The notes: a model not told the origin generated them from the sequence alone. A DNA stretch of 11,248 nucleotides from Saccoglossus kowalevskii (GCF_000003605.2 NW_003122918.1:181629-192876); one strand, 5' to 3'. Shown: positions 1-8,670, numbered from the stretch's first letter. Program-made: numbers and translations.

Positions 1-162
1 GTGAATATTTTTGTAATTTTTGGTAAAAAGTGATATTTTCGACTTCTTGTTAAAAACTGTAAGTCCGATTGCTTTGATACTATTCATATTGTTCATTTTC
101 TAATGATGTCTTCAGTTCTTTAATTGAAATGTGCATTGCTAACAGCGGAGCTATCTCAGCCG
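1..162 (-). repeat. End of dispersed MITE-like repeat, copy 1 (runs off the left edge)
   Basis: The reverse complement matches the left part of the element at 4431-4771. About 42 bases are identical (121-162 against 4434-4475), and recognisable homology continues to the window edge with substitutions. Copy 1 carries an extra stretch of about 21 bases, near 38-58, that is absent at the matching point of copy 2. The inner end contains aacagcggagcta (141-153), the complement of the terminal motif tagctccgctgtt of copy 2. About ten further bases (tctcagccga) are shared beyond that motif, so the true end may lie near 162. No coding capacity is seen. Confidence 0.85.
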
Positions 163-184
163 ATAGGCTGCTTGTTTATATATT

Positions 185-199
185 GCGCCCTCTAGTGGC
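185..199 (-). promoter_or_regulatory. Perfect CTCF-type consensus
   Basis: The minus strand reads GCCACTAGAGGGCGC. Its last 14 bases fit the vertebrate/insect CTCF core CCASYAGRKGGCRS at every position. It lies about 20 bp inside the end of repeat copy 1. Similar motifs are also carried by repeats in animal genomes, so binding is inferred only. Confidence 0.4.
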
Positions 200-1846
200 A
201 AAGTACTTCTATAATGTAATGGATAACAGAAAGATCATTCAATAAGTTCATTTTGATCTACAGTCTATCAATGAAAATTATGTTTTTTTTTAGAGATTTA
301 TTTATATTCAAGATGATGAATGACCACATAAACAAACACAATGTTTGAATTAAATGACACCACCCATATACATTATGTACCACTGTCACAAAAGGAATAT
401 ATAGGAAAAGTGTATTATTTTCTTATGTTATCAGACTCAGACCTGTAAATTATAACTGTTAGTTGTTTCAATCCAAACAATACTGAGCTAAGATCACTTT
501 TGTGACCAAATAATGTATACATTGTATTGCCATTGAGATATCAGCAAGATTACTGCAAGGTTATGTTTTGTTCAAACAAAGAGCCATTCATACATTATTA
601 TCATAAATGTACACCCTGATACATGATTATCACCATGTGTGTTTATTTATTGCTACAAAGTAGTTTTGACTCCTGTAAGAACATGGATTAAGAAATATGA
701 AAAAAAAAATTTAAATGAAAATTTCAAGAAATAAAACTCCCTGACACATTAAACTGTTAGATGAATATTATTGAAACAATGTGTTTTATAGGTGATGAAG
801 TCGTGTTTACTTCACATTCCAAGACTGTACTTTGTTGCATATCAACAATGACTAAATATGCTAATCCTGTGAATAAGAGAAATGTGCATGAAAGAAGATG
901 ACATAGAGGGTGTCTATTTCAACTTTTTCTGCCACAAGACTAGACATTTTGTGGTAGTTTTGAATGCTACTACCTGGTATTTACGTCTGCTGCCAGTGTT
1001 CAGATCATAGACTGTATCTTTTACTAGTCATCAATTTCCAGTACTGCCATCTCTGCACTAAGAGATGTTTGATTCTGAACAAGAGTTGCTTTGCCTAGGC
1101 AATCAAGATAAATCTTCAATTACAGAAAACAAGGACAGATCAGATCATAGTACTTATGCCAGTACTTCCATGGACCGTTGTAAATACTTCTTGAGTATTT
1201 CATATCAATAACATCTTACTAGTCTTTACAACTACATTCACTTGATTTGAAAATTAGTACTACTCATATTTGGTGTGCAATTCATTGTAAATCAATACCG
1301 ACTTGTGAGAATTTGTGCATTTCAGCTGATTACATTGAATGCATGTTGTTAGTTTTCACAAATGTGTTCATTGAATGCCTTGTCATTTGCTCATGAATAA
1401 GTAAGTTCATATATTCTCTAATATTAACCCTTATCCTGCCAGCCCCACATACTTTTACACTGACTTGACAAAACAAAAATTTGTAGTATGTGGTCAATTT
1501 ACAAGTTTTTTGAAATTTACGATAGTTTACAATCTCCATATAGAGAAATTGACATTAGGGTTGACAATATGAATCAAGACAGTAATCTGCAATAATGATC
1601 TGAACAATGAGATACATTATCCAAGTTAAATTAAAATGATATATTATTATTGAGCAAGAACATTTTGGATAATGTACGTTGTATTGGGTATCAGTTTTTA
1701 CAACTCTTTGTTCAGGTTGGTTAGGTAGGCGTTCATTTCAAATGCTGTCTTTGTTTTTTTATTAAAAATCTTTTTAGAATAAACTGTCCCGGTTAGTGAA
1801 ATCCTGTCGTAGTCTATTCTCTTTATGCCACCCATGTATCAACATT
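200..1846. other. No supported gene
   Basis: This is AT-rich unique-looking DNA. The longest open frame (minus strand, 1330-1539) has no recognisable features and AT-driven codons. A two-exon arrangement on the plus strand (635-674 joined to 792-901) can be drawn but is weak and is listed among rejected items. Short homopolymers (for example A runs near 700) are the only simple repeats seen. Confidence 0.5.
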
Positions 1847-1854
1847 ATATATTA

Positions 1855-2307
1855 ACCAGTCACTGGTAGCATAGTGGTTGTCGCATCTGACCCGTGATCG
1901 GTAGACCCAAGTTCAAATCCTACCTTAGTCTGAACATCAAAAGGGTCGACCCCTACCTTGGGTGAGTGTGCCACAGACTCAATGGGAAGGACAATTCCAC
2001 TGGCCAAGATTTATTCACTAACAAATGCGACTTTGGGGGAACCTTGGTTAAGGTCCACAGGTGCTTGTGTTCAACCGAGCCTGGTTGACGCTAGGATAGC
2101 GCATTAAAATTGCCACTTGATAGGGAGATGGTCACATAGCCCTGTCATGTAGTCCCAAACAGGAAATGACTTCTGTGGCAAAACGCATTGTGTCAGCACT
2201 AGCACTTGCAATTTGCACATACGAAATAGAAAAAAGTCAGGAGAGGCAACATTGAATGCCCAGAACTGTCGCCTGGCACAGAACATTTAAAAAAAAGAAA
2301 AGATATA
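1855..2307 (+). mobile_element. tRNA-derived SINE, copy 1
   Basis: A non-autonomous retroposon normally transcribed by RNA polymerase III from an internal promoter and mobilised by LINE proteins. A tRNA-like head (about 1857-1930) carries a box A-like motif, tggtagcatagtgg, and a box B-like motif, gttcaaatcc. It is followed by a roughly 350-bp body and an A-rich tail (2287-2303). The first 190 bp or so recur in reverse orientation at 9138-9328. The octamer ATATATTA occurs directly before the head (1847-1854) and after the tail (2308-2315), a possible target-site duplication, although it is AT-rich and so weak evidence. The length of about 450 bp is long for a SINE. I did not assign the central domain to a named superfamily. 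Confidence 0.85.
1864..1920 (+). promoter_or_regulatory. Internal pol III promoter (box A and box B) of SINE copy 1
   Basis: Box A-like tggtagcatagtgg (1864-1877) and box B-like gttcaaatcc (1911-1920) are spaced as in a tRNA gene. Box B matches GTTCRANYCC closely. The region cannot be a working tRNA gene because the acceptor-stem halves do not pair, so it is read as the SINE head. Confidence 0.7.
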
Positions 2308-2580
2308 ATATATTATTGAATGAACAGTTGAAGCTGTGAATTTATGATAATTATTGTAACTTCAGAGTTCCACACAAATTCAATAAAGTGATCTTCATTG
2401 CTCATTAGAAAAAAAAGTAGTGTTAATTTCAAAAATTTTTGGTCACATGTGCTATATGGTCAACACCTATTGGTCAGCTGGACATGCTCGCAAACTAACT
2501 TTCACTTTTATTATTCAGTAATGGTTCTTCAGTATGTATGCATTTGGGATGCATAATTGTAATGCATATAATTTAGTATG
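2308..2580. other. Short unique AT-rich spacer
   Basis: No gene or notable repeat is seen between the SINE and the 40-bp tandem array. It contains AATAAA-like strings (for example caataaag near 2381), but there is no transcript evidence. Confidence 0.4.
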
Positions 2581-3124
2581 AATCTGTTGTGGTTGGCTGA
2601 TGTAGTCAGCTGATTACTTGAATCTATTGTGGTTGGCTGATGTAGTCAGTTGATTACATAGATCTGTTGTGGTTGGCTGATGTAGTCAGCTGATTACTTA
2701 GATCTGTTGTGGTTGGCTGATGTAGTCAGCTGATTACTTGAATCTATTGTGGTTGGCTGATGTAGTCAGCTGATTACATAGATCTGTTGTGGTTGGCTGA
2801 TGTAGTCAGCTGATTACTTGAATCTATTGTGGTTGGCTGATGTAGTCAGTTGATTACATAGATCTGTTGTGGTTGGCTGATGTAGTCAGCTGATTACATA
2901 GATCTGTTGTGGTTGGCTGATGTAGTCAGCTGATTACTTGAATCTATTGTGGTTGGCTGATGTAGTCAGCTGATTATTTGAATCTTGTGGTTGGCTGATG
3001 TAGTCAGCTGATTACTTGAATCTATTGTGGTTGGCTGATGTAGTCAGCTGATTACTTGAGTCTATTGTGGTTGGCTGATGTAGTCAGCTGATTACTTGAA
3101 TCTGTTGTGATTGGCTGATGAGTC
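2581..3124. repeat. 40-bp minisatellite, about 13.5 copies
   Basis: Unit starts fall at 2581, 2621, 2661 and on to 2981 in exact 40-bp steps. One unit is 38 bp (2981-3018), then units start at 3019, 3059 and 3099, the last truncated as it decays near 3124. Variation is concentrated at the junction: units begin aatcta, aatctg or gatctg and end cttg, ctta or cata. Units ending cata are always followed by gatctg. Every full unit holds the core ggttggctgatgtagtcag, with a short hairpin GCTGA-tgtag-TCAGC, and most carry the palindrome TCAGCTGA. The high identity implies recent amplification or homogenisation. Confidence 0.97.
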
Positions 3125-3132
3125 GCATTCAT

Positions 3133-3156
3133 GAATTGCACACAGAGATGCAATTC
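3133..3156. repeat. Perfect 8-bp hairpin
   Basis: GAATTGCA (3133-3140) is followed after 8 bases by its exact complement TGCAATTC (3149-3156). It sits just beyond the 40-bp array. A related string, atgcaacccctgat, recurs near 3189. Confidence 0.7.
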
Positions 3157-3222
3157 CTGATGGTCACACTGATGCGTTGATAACAGAAATGCAACCCCTG
3201 ATCATATTATTATTATTATTTT

Positions 3223-3268
3223 GGTGTAAACAACTCTCGTTTAATTATTTACACCATTACGAGTTGTT
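3223..3268. repeat. Interleaved inverted repeat, copy 1
   Basis: Two perfect 8-bp complementary pairs are interleaved in A-B-A'-B' order: GGTGTAAA (3223-3230) with TTTACACC (3248-3255), and AACAACTC (3229-3236) with GAGTTGTT (3261-3268). Only one hairpin could form at a time, or a pseudoknot-like fold. Confidence 0.75.
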
Positions 3269-3313
3269 AAATTGAGAGAATAAATGTGTCGACAAATATT
3301 TGATACTTTTTTA

Positions 3314-3365
3314 GGTGTAAACAACTCATCTTTGATCAACTTCCACCATAAGATTGCAAGTTGTT
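3314..3365. repeat. Interleaved inverted repeat, copy 2 (decayed)
   Basis: A direct repeat of the 3223-3268 block that shares ggtgtaaacaactc and ends with agttgtta. The AACAACT/AGTTGTT pairing is kept (7 bp), while the partner of GGTGTAAA has decayed to ttccacc. Confidence 0.65.
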
Positions 3366-3745
3366 AAAATAATGAAATTATTATACTGGTATCATTAGAT
3401 ATTTGATTTAATTGTGAAACTTTCTAACAAAATGTTACTGATGACTTCGAACCCTCAATCAACAATTCCACAGACACCGTATAAATACAACAACATCACA
3501 GAAGATGTTCGTCTGTTGCCTGAATTGTTTTCGTAATATAGGGAACGCTATCGTGAAACTTTAACAAAAGATAGGGACAACTAAAGGACCGCGAAGGACC
3601 TAACCGAAGGACTTAAACGGGTGTAATGACTATAAACCGCGGATACGAATAATGTTGTTATACATTGCATTTGTTCACAAATTATGCGGTAGCGATTAAA
3701 TTTACAAAAATACCGCGATAAATATATTACATGATAAATATAGGA
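3366..3745. other. Spacer with cgaaggac motifs
   Basis: No gene is supported. A TATA-like string (cgtataaatac, near 3478-3489) precedes a short ATG frame, but nothing corroborates a promoter. Around 3583-3615 the motif cgaaggac (and aaaggac) recurs irregularly. The same motif heads every unit of the 31-bp array downstream, so this may be diverged array or its source sequence. Confidence 0.4.
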
Positions 3746-4290
3746 GCGAAAGACCACAATTATGTAATAAATACAAGCGAAGGACCATGATTACGTGGCA
3801 AATATGAGTGAAGGACCACGATTATATTATAAATATGAGCGAAGAACCACGATTATATTATAAATAAGAGCGAATAACCATGATTACGAAGCAAATATGA
3901 GCGAAGGACCACGATTATATTATAAATAGGAGCGAAGGACCATGATTATATTATAAATATGAGCGAAGGACCACGATTATATTATATATAAGAGTGAAGA
4001 ACCATAATTACGAAGCAAATGTGAGCGAAGGACCATAATTACGTGGCAAATATGAGCGAAGGACCACGGTTATATTATAAATAAGAGCGAAGAACCATGA
4101 TTACGAAGCAAATATGAGCGAAGGACCACGATTATATTATAAATATGAGCGAAGGACCATGATTATATTATAAATATGCGCGAAGGACCACGATTATATT
4201 ATAAATAAGAGCGAAGAACCATGATTACGAAGCAAATATGAGCGAAGGACCTTAATTACGTGGCAAATATGAGCGAAGGACAACGAATAT
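3746..4290. repeat. 31-bp minisatellite, about 17.5 copies, with higher-order structure
   Basis: The motif gcgaaggacc (or a one- to two-base variant) starts a unit at 3746, 3777, 3808 and every 31 bp through 4273, without a single indel. There are two main unit types: T (tatattataaata in the second half) and C (tacgaagcaaata or tacgtggcaaata). The order T-T-T-C(aag)-C(tgg) at 3901-4055 recurs at 4118-4272. The first unit (3746) and the last (4273) are degenerate, as is usual at array edges. Thirty-one is not a multiple of three and no continuous frame runs through the array. Confidence 0.97.
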
Positions 4291-4430
4291 TTACTGAATA
4301 TGCGGTTATTTAGTACTACCACGCTGTGATATCAATTTGAGGAGGCACAAATTTCCTTTTATCGGTCCAGTGGTAATGCTATTGTCGATTCTGTGATATG
4401 TGTTGACGAATAAATGAACATAGATTCTCT

Positions 4431-4771
4431 TCTCGGCTGAGATAGCTCCGCTGTTAGCAATGCACATTTCAATTAAAGAACTGAATATATCATTAGAAAA
4501 TGAACAATATGTATAATATCAAAGCAATCAGACTTGAAAATATCACCAAAAATGACAAAACTTCATCAAAATTAGTAAATTGAAGATATCAACACGAAAT
4601 GAACAAATCTAAGAGAGGTCTGCTCAAGGTACATATACATCAAGTATCAAAGCAATACAGTTTTCAAGAAGGAGTTGAATGAAAAAATGAAAAAGTTGAC
4701 ACGGACGACGGACGATGGCGGACAATCACTCATATGATAAGCTCCGTTCGACAAAGTCAACAGCGGAACTA
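4431..4771 (+). mobile_element. MITE-like non-autonomous element, copy 2
   Basis: Near-perfect terminal motifs tagctccgctgtt (4443-4455) and aacagcggaacta (4759-4771) are inverted, with 12 of 13 positions matching. The left part matches the reverse complement of 1-162, including bases 4434-4442 outside the motif, so the exact left end is unclear. Internal strings recur: tatcaaagcaat near 4517 and near 4646. The right half contains gacggacgacgga-type sequence followed by gataagctc, a style I associate with mollusc repeats. There is no transposase and no clear target-site duplication, so the transposon class is not assigned. Confidence 0.7.
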
Positions 4772-5057
4772 AAAAAGTGAAATTATAATACAACAATTAT
4801 TAAATTAATCATTTTTTTATGCCAAACTGTCACATGACTCTATTCGAATGACGAGTACATAAAACTAAACGCGTAACAAGATTAATAAATGTACTTGGCT
4901 TTCCTTAAAACCACATATAAAAAATAAACATGCTGACTGTTTTTGTTTTCAATGATACAGCCGTAGTTTTTGTTAGCACACTCGTCCATTTACGAGATAT
5001 TGACTAAAACCCACACTTGCTCGTGGCGTTTCTAATACATATCATCATAAAACACGC
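4772..5057. other. No feature seen
   Basis: AT-rich DNA. A minus-strand transcript ending here would lack an obvious AATAAA signal: no TTTATT is seen on the plus strand between 4785 and 5070. Confidence 0.4.
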
Positions 5058-5170
5058 TCAGTTAGAGTTACTATTCGTCAGCTTCTTGTATTGTAATATT
5101 TCGAGGGGTTGAAACCAGTACAGATACTGCCTCTTTATAAAGTACAACCATCGGGAAACATCCAGCAAAA
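5058..5170 (-). other. Possible 3'-terminal exon (unproven)
   Basis: On the minus strand a good acceptor, attctgttttcag, ends at 5171. From 5170 two frames are open. One runs 32 codons to TAG at 5071 and has the more protein-like composition (it includes FPMVVLYKEAVSVL). The other runs to TGA at 5058 (LLDVSRWLYF...) and is the one in phase with the GTGTGA donor of the exon at 5892-5952. Because the better-looking frame is out of phase with the exon model, I do not join it. It may be chance. Confidence 0.2.
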
Positions 5171-5891
5171 CTGAAAACAGAATCACGTTATTTAAAGCGA
5201 TGACAAGGAAGATTAATTTGTGAATCATAATCGGCCAAATAATAGACATCACAGTCATGGCAACATGGCGAGTAAAACATTATCTGATTATAAGTCACTA
5301 TATAAAAACTAAAAATTAAAGATAAACAAAGATCAGTGCTACAAAAAACACAAATACTTACAAAATACTGTGCCTGTATTTTTTTTATTACAGGAACTCG
5401 TTCACTCGCCTGTGTGCTGCATTAAAACATTCAGCAAAACAAACATAAGCGGAATAATTAAAGTAGAAACGTTCAATTAAATCTGTGTTTGAATTAATTG
5501 TGTACATACATATTGGGCTAAACATGTTATCCAATCCAATACCCTAATAAATATAGTTTGTATAGTTTACCATGTGATAAACTCGCTCACAACTCAGAGA
5601 TGTCAACCTCCGCTAGATTTCAATATTCAACAGTCAGAGCCACAATTTAGGCCTTATACACATATATAGTGTAGATCTTTGACAGTTAAAATATATTGCA
5701 AACAAAAGCAACATGTATGCCAAGTGTTAAAGACACTGGTGATCTTTCCCTGGTATTTATATCGTTAAAATTCATACAAATATAAACTGTGATAGCAAGA
5801 AATACAATGTGTAACAATGTGATATCGTATCTACACTTTGTGCCTAATGAAAATGTTAATGAACGAAAATAGTGTTGAATTATAATCACAC

Positions 5892-5952
5892 CCTCAGCGT
5901 ACTGGGTTGTTGTAACCTTCTCCCTTAGCAGACGTGGAAACTGGTCATGAGC
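5892..5952 (-). CDS. Candidate exon D (61 nt, or 267 nt if read through)
   Basis: The acceptor gtttgttaatttcag precedes 5952, immediately after an in-frame TAA, and the other two frames stop quickly. The exon begins AHDQFPRLLREK and continues VTTTQYAE. It may end at AGG|GTGTGA (5892), or read on to TAA at 5686, which would add a more AT-rich, hydrophobic tail (TLLHIVFLAITVYICM resembles a membrane segment). I favour the spliced form because composition changes at the donor. Confidence 0.45.
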
Positions 5953-6987
5953 CTGAAATTAACAAACTATAACAAATCAACACTAAGATATACTTCTGCG
6001 CATTAAATAACAACAGTTTTGCTACTATCCAGTCATTGTTTGATACTTTATGCAAAAATGCTGTTAATATTAAATTAGAAACAAATAATTACCTTATTTG
6101 AGATATACTTCACTCCATACATTACTGTGATGTTGTTTCTTTTACGGTTATAGTTCTGATTGTATTCTTCTAGATACTGTATATGCCTAATTAAATGTGT
6201 ATTACAATTGGCCGTCCCCGTACATTCCAATACTTCGTCTATGTGTGTGTGTGTGGGGGGGGGGGTATTACGTCATCAAACTGGAATATAACGTGAAATA
6301 ATAGGTATATGTGAATATATTATAACAAATAATAATAGATTTTAAAATGTTGTGAATAATGATATATATAAACAAATAACTTCCATTTTACAATTTCTTC
6401 CCCACAATCACAGCGCCGTTTTGACAATAAAAACGCAAAATTGTATATGTTTACCCGTTCACACATTAGTTATGATTTCATCAGTCTGAATAAGAAATAT
6501 GTAGATAGAAATAGTTATTTGAAATCTATGATTCTCGCATTTTATGTTAATCATTTATAGTTATTTATATTCAAGTTAAGTAAGTTACTACGCCAACATT
6601 TAGAATCAACCCGCGAATATAAGTTGACTGGAGTTATCAAATACTACGAGTTGGATCAATCGAAGTGAAATTAGAAATTGTAAAGCTCGAAGCTCAGTGA
6701 AAGTATTTAATACCTGAAATGTATTCTATCTCGCATTTCTCGCCAACCAGTATTTTTTCTCTGTAAAGAAGATATTCATATTATGTTTCCAGGAAAAACC
6801 AAAATGCAGATTTGACCGAGAAACTATCGAAAAATTAATCGGTGTAAGATTATAAATATTGCGAATTTGGGTGTCATTATTTAATTCATTTGAATGCAAA
6901 GATATAGCCAAGAATATAACGTAATTAGTACGAGAAGATCAAACGGCGCGGTATAACAGGGCATCTCATGTACATTGTATGTACGCC
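5892..6987 (-). CDS. Candidate partial multi-exon gene, unrecognised protein
   Basis: Four minus-strand segments (6987-6932, 6760-6714, 6238-6093 and 5952-5892) each start after AG and end before GT. Each is open in one frame, and their phases join exactly: 56 nt ends with two spare bases, 47 nt takes one and leaves one, 146 nt takes two and ends on a codon, and 61 nt starts on a codon. The product so far is about 103 residues with four cysteines (RCPVI, GEKCEI, LECTGTANC) and one N-glycosylation sequon (NIT). This fits an extracellular protein but names no family. No start codon, signal peptide or secure stop is seen, so both ends are missing. Intron lengths would be 171, 475 and 140 bp. GC rises to about 50% in the last exon against about 30% around it. 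Chance alignment of weak signals remains possible, chiefly for the first exon. Confidence 0.45.
6093..6238 (-). CDS. Candidate exon C (146 nt), best-supported exon
   Basis: Forty-eight uninterrupted codons lie in AT-rich sequence. They include EVLECTGTANC, a long polar stretch with QYLEEYNQNYNRK, and NNITVMYGVKY with an N-I-T sequon. The acceptor is a (CA)n/C11 tract ending atag at 6239. The donor is aatAAG|GTAATT at 6092. Its last codon is complete, matching the phase-0 start of the next exon 140 bp away. Confidence 0.5.
6242..6265. repeat. (TG)n-G11 microsatellite
   Basis: About seven TG dinucleotides run directly into eleven G. On the minus strand this is C11-(CA)n and ends at the acceptor of candidate exon C, so it would serve as the polypyrimidine tract. 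G runs and alternating purine-pyrimidine DNA can adopt non-B structures. Confidence 0.95.
6714..6760 (-). CDS. Candidate exon B (47 nt)
   Basis: A strong acceptor, tatcttctttacag, precedes 6760, and the donor is ttCAG|GTATTA at 6713. The in-phase frame reads EKILVGEKCEIEYIS and leaves G, which completes GAC (Asp) with the next exon. Without splicing the same frame meets TAA just upstream, at 6781-6783, so the acceptor is needed for an open frame. Confidence 0.4.
6932..6987 (-). CDS. Candidate exon A
   Basis: A strong acceptor, taatacttctcag, precedes 6987. Eighteen codons (starting GVHTMYMRCPVI) leave bases TC at 6932, which join with A of the next exon to give serine. The donor (ctc|GTACTA) is weak and is the least secure junction of the model. 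The acceptor CAG lies inside a hairpin stem with exon sequence (6985-6990 pairs with 6957-6962). Confidence 0.3.
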
Positions 6988-7199
6988 CTGAGAAGTATTA
7001 AAATAACAGCAAAACTAGACGCACACTTGATTGAACATCATATTATGAACGTGTTTTAGGAACTTGATAGCAATTTACAAGTCACAGACACAGAACAACA
7101 TATACAAAAAAAAATGGATAAGCTGCGAGAAATTGACATCTTCTGGCTTACGATTTCAGTGGGAAATATTAATAAAATATATCTATGTTCAAACTACTC

Positions 7200-8250
7200 A
7201 GAGTAGCTACGTATCACATTAATGTAACATGCTAATTTCACTGAACAACCGACAGAACCGAATTGGACAACCCCACAAACATACATACACATACAAAAAA
7301 CAACAAATATGTCATTTTGTATACATTAAATAAAATAATGCACTATGAATGCAATAGTCCAAACTAATAATTTTGACATATTGATATTATACCAGTAGCT
7401 CACATATTATAATCAAGAATGGGATGCCCTTATATATCACCACTATAAATCACGCACGTGCATTCTACTTGATATGTACATTATTTGATTTTGTCAAAAT
7501 CACATTTGTATGTTACCTAACTATAAATCCCTGTGTAAGTATTTGCACAATTATTTAACATAATTGGATTGATTGATTATTTAACTAACTACCCTAACCT
7601 ACCCTAAAGCGAAGAATTTCCTTTAAAAATGCAGCTTTTAATAATAAGTTTATGTATGTGATCTTTTTATGTTTTTTTCCCTTGTGCTATAATATGGTAA
7701 TAAATTATTGTTCTCGTTAAGAATATCAATTATTAGTCATTTGACACAGTGAACAAGTTTGATCCATTCGAGATCCGTTTATCCTATGATAAATATCCGA
7801 ATATGCCTGGCTAAATAGCTTAATTAACTTTCATGAGCGATGTGTGTTTAGCATGAAGGAATAGCAGACTGAAATCCAATTTATAAACTTGTTAGTGAAC
7901 AAACGGTTCAGGATCAGATGGAATCCACTATATCACTTATGTGATGCGATCCCACTATCTACTAAACAACGGTAAGGCATCCCGGCCTGCATGGTTAGAA
8001 AAATGTGTCAAAATGTCCAGTCATTGCAATTTTTGGTAAACAAAATAAAAACAAAAACAAGCGACATCATAACTTGGTGAAAATTAAATACAAACCTATA
8101 AGAGGTACACGCCACAGTCGGTGTCATTATTTTGATGAGTTATACCCTGCTTGTAAGAATATCAAATATAAATTATCAATAATTGAACAATTTCACAAAT
8201 AACATTAATTATTTCCAATACAAATCGTGAACAAATACAGTAGCAGTAGG
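7200..8250. other. No supported gene
   Basis: AT-rich DNA with only short frames. The plus-strand frame 8005-8202 is lysine- and asparagine-rich from AT bias and has no recognisable domain. The upstream exons of the candidate minus-strand gene should lie here or beyond, but I found no convincing one. A 14-codon segment (7193-7152, donor atc|GTAAGC) is in phase with exon A but has a poor acceptor. Confidence 0.4.
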
Positions 8251-8670
8251 CATTCTTCCGTCTCGGGAGACGATGGGTTTGCGCCCAGTGAGTCTTCGTG
8301 GTCTTGTCATGAATTTGTTTTCGCGTATCTGTTGACCGACTTAATTAGTTGATTATTAGCTGAATTGCTGTGTTATGTATGTCATCGTTTAGGCCTATTT
8401 GAAGTTTTGGACGGAACTTGGCTCAGTGATTTGGAACTAATTACAAGATAACCGTCGCTATTCTGACTACTATTTCTGACAGTTGGTATCCGTAGTTATT
8501 AATGTAGTGAACGATTAATCAAAAGATATGACGTATTCAGTACTTAGTGTGATTGGCCTTATGATTGAAGGTTACGCCCTAGAGTCTTTTTACTGTTTTG
8601 TAATTGGTTAGAGTTTTGAAAATGAATAAAGAGAGTTTGAGTTGGTCTTGGCGAGTACACCAGAACAGAC

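Noticed and set aside
635-901. Two-exon plus-strand mini-gene (cacc-ATG at 635, donor GTAAGA at 675, acceptor tatag at 791, stop at 899)
   Set aside because: The phases fit and the second exon reads DEVVFTSHSKTVLCC, but the product is only about 49 residues. The acceptor tract is weak and nothing supports it upstream or downstream. It shows how easily such models arise by chance.
1857-1930. Functional tRNA gene
   Set aside because: The boxes are present, but acceptor and anticodon stems do not fold. It continues into a SINE body and has a diverged second copy.
2104-2286. 60-codon minus-strand frame
   Set aside because: It lies wholly inside the SINE body and is antisense to it.
2581-4290. 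CRISPR array
   Set aside because: The 40-bp and 31-bp units are contiguous with no unique spacers, and the context is eukaryotic.
5362-5416. Minus-strand mini-exon with a very strong donor (GTAAGTA at 5361)
   Set aside because: Only one frame is open, and it does not match the phase left by exon D at 5892. Kept out of the model.
5394-5480. Plus-strand terminal exon after a strong acceptor (tattttttttattacag), with aataaa near 5547
   Set aside because: It encodes only 28 codons, no upstream plus-strand exon was found, and it overlaps minus-strand signals.
7152-7193. Further upstream exon of the minus-strand gene (ends ATC|GTAAGC, in phase with exon A)
   Set aside because: The donor is good, but the only available acceptors (gagtag, catag) lack a pyrimidine tract.
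7591-7607. Interstitial telomeric repeat (accctaacctaccctaa)
   Set aside because: Only two CCCTAA units, imperfectly spaced; too short to mean anything.
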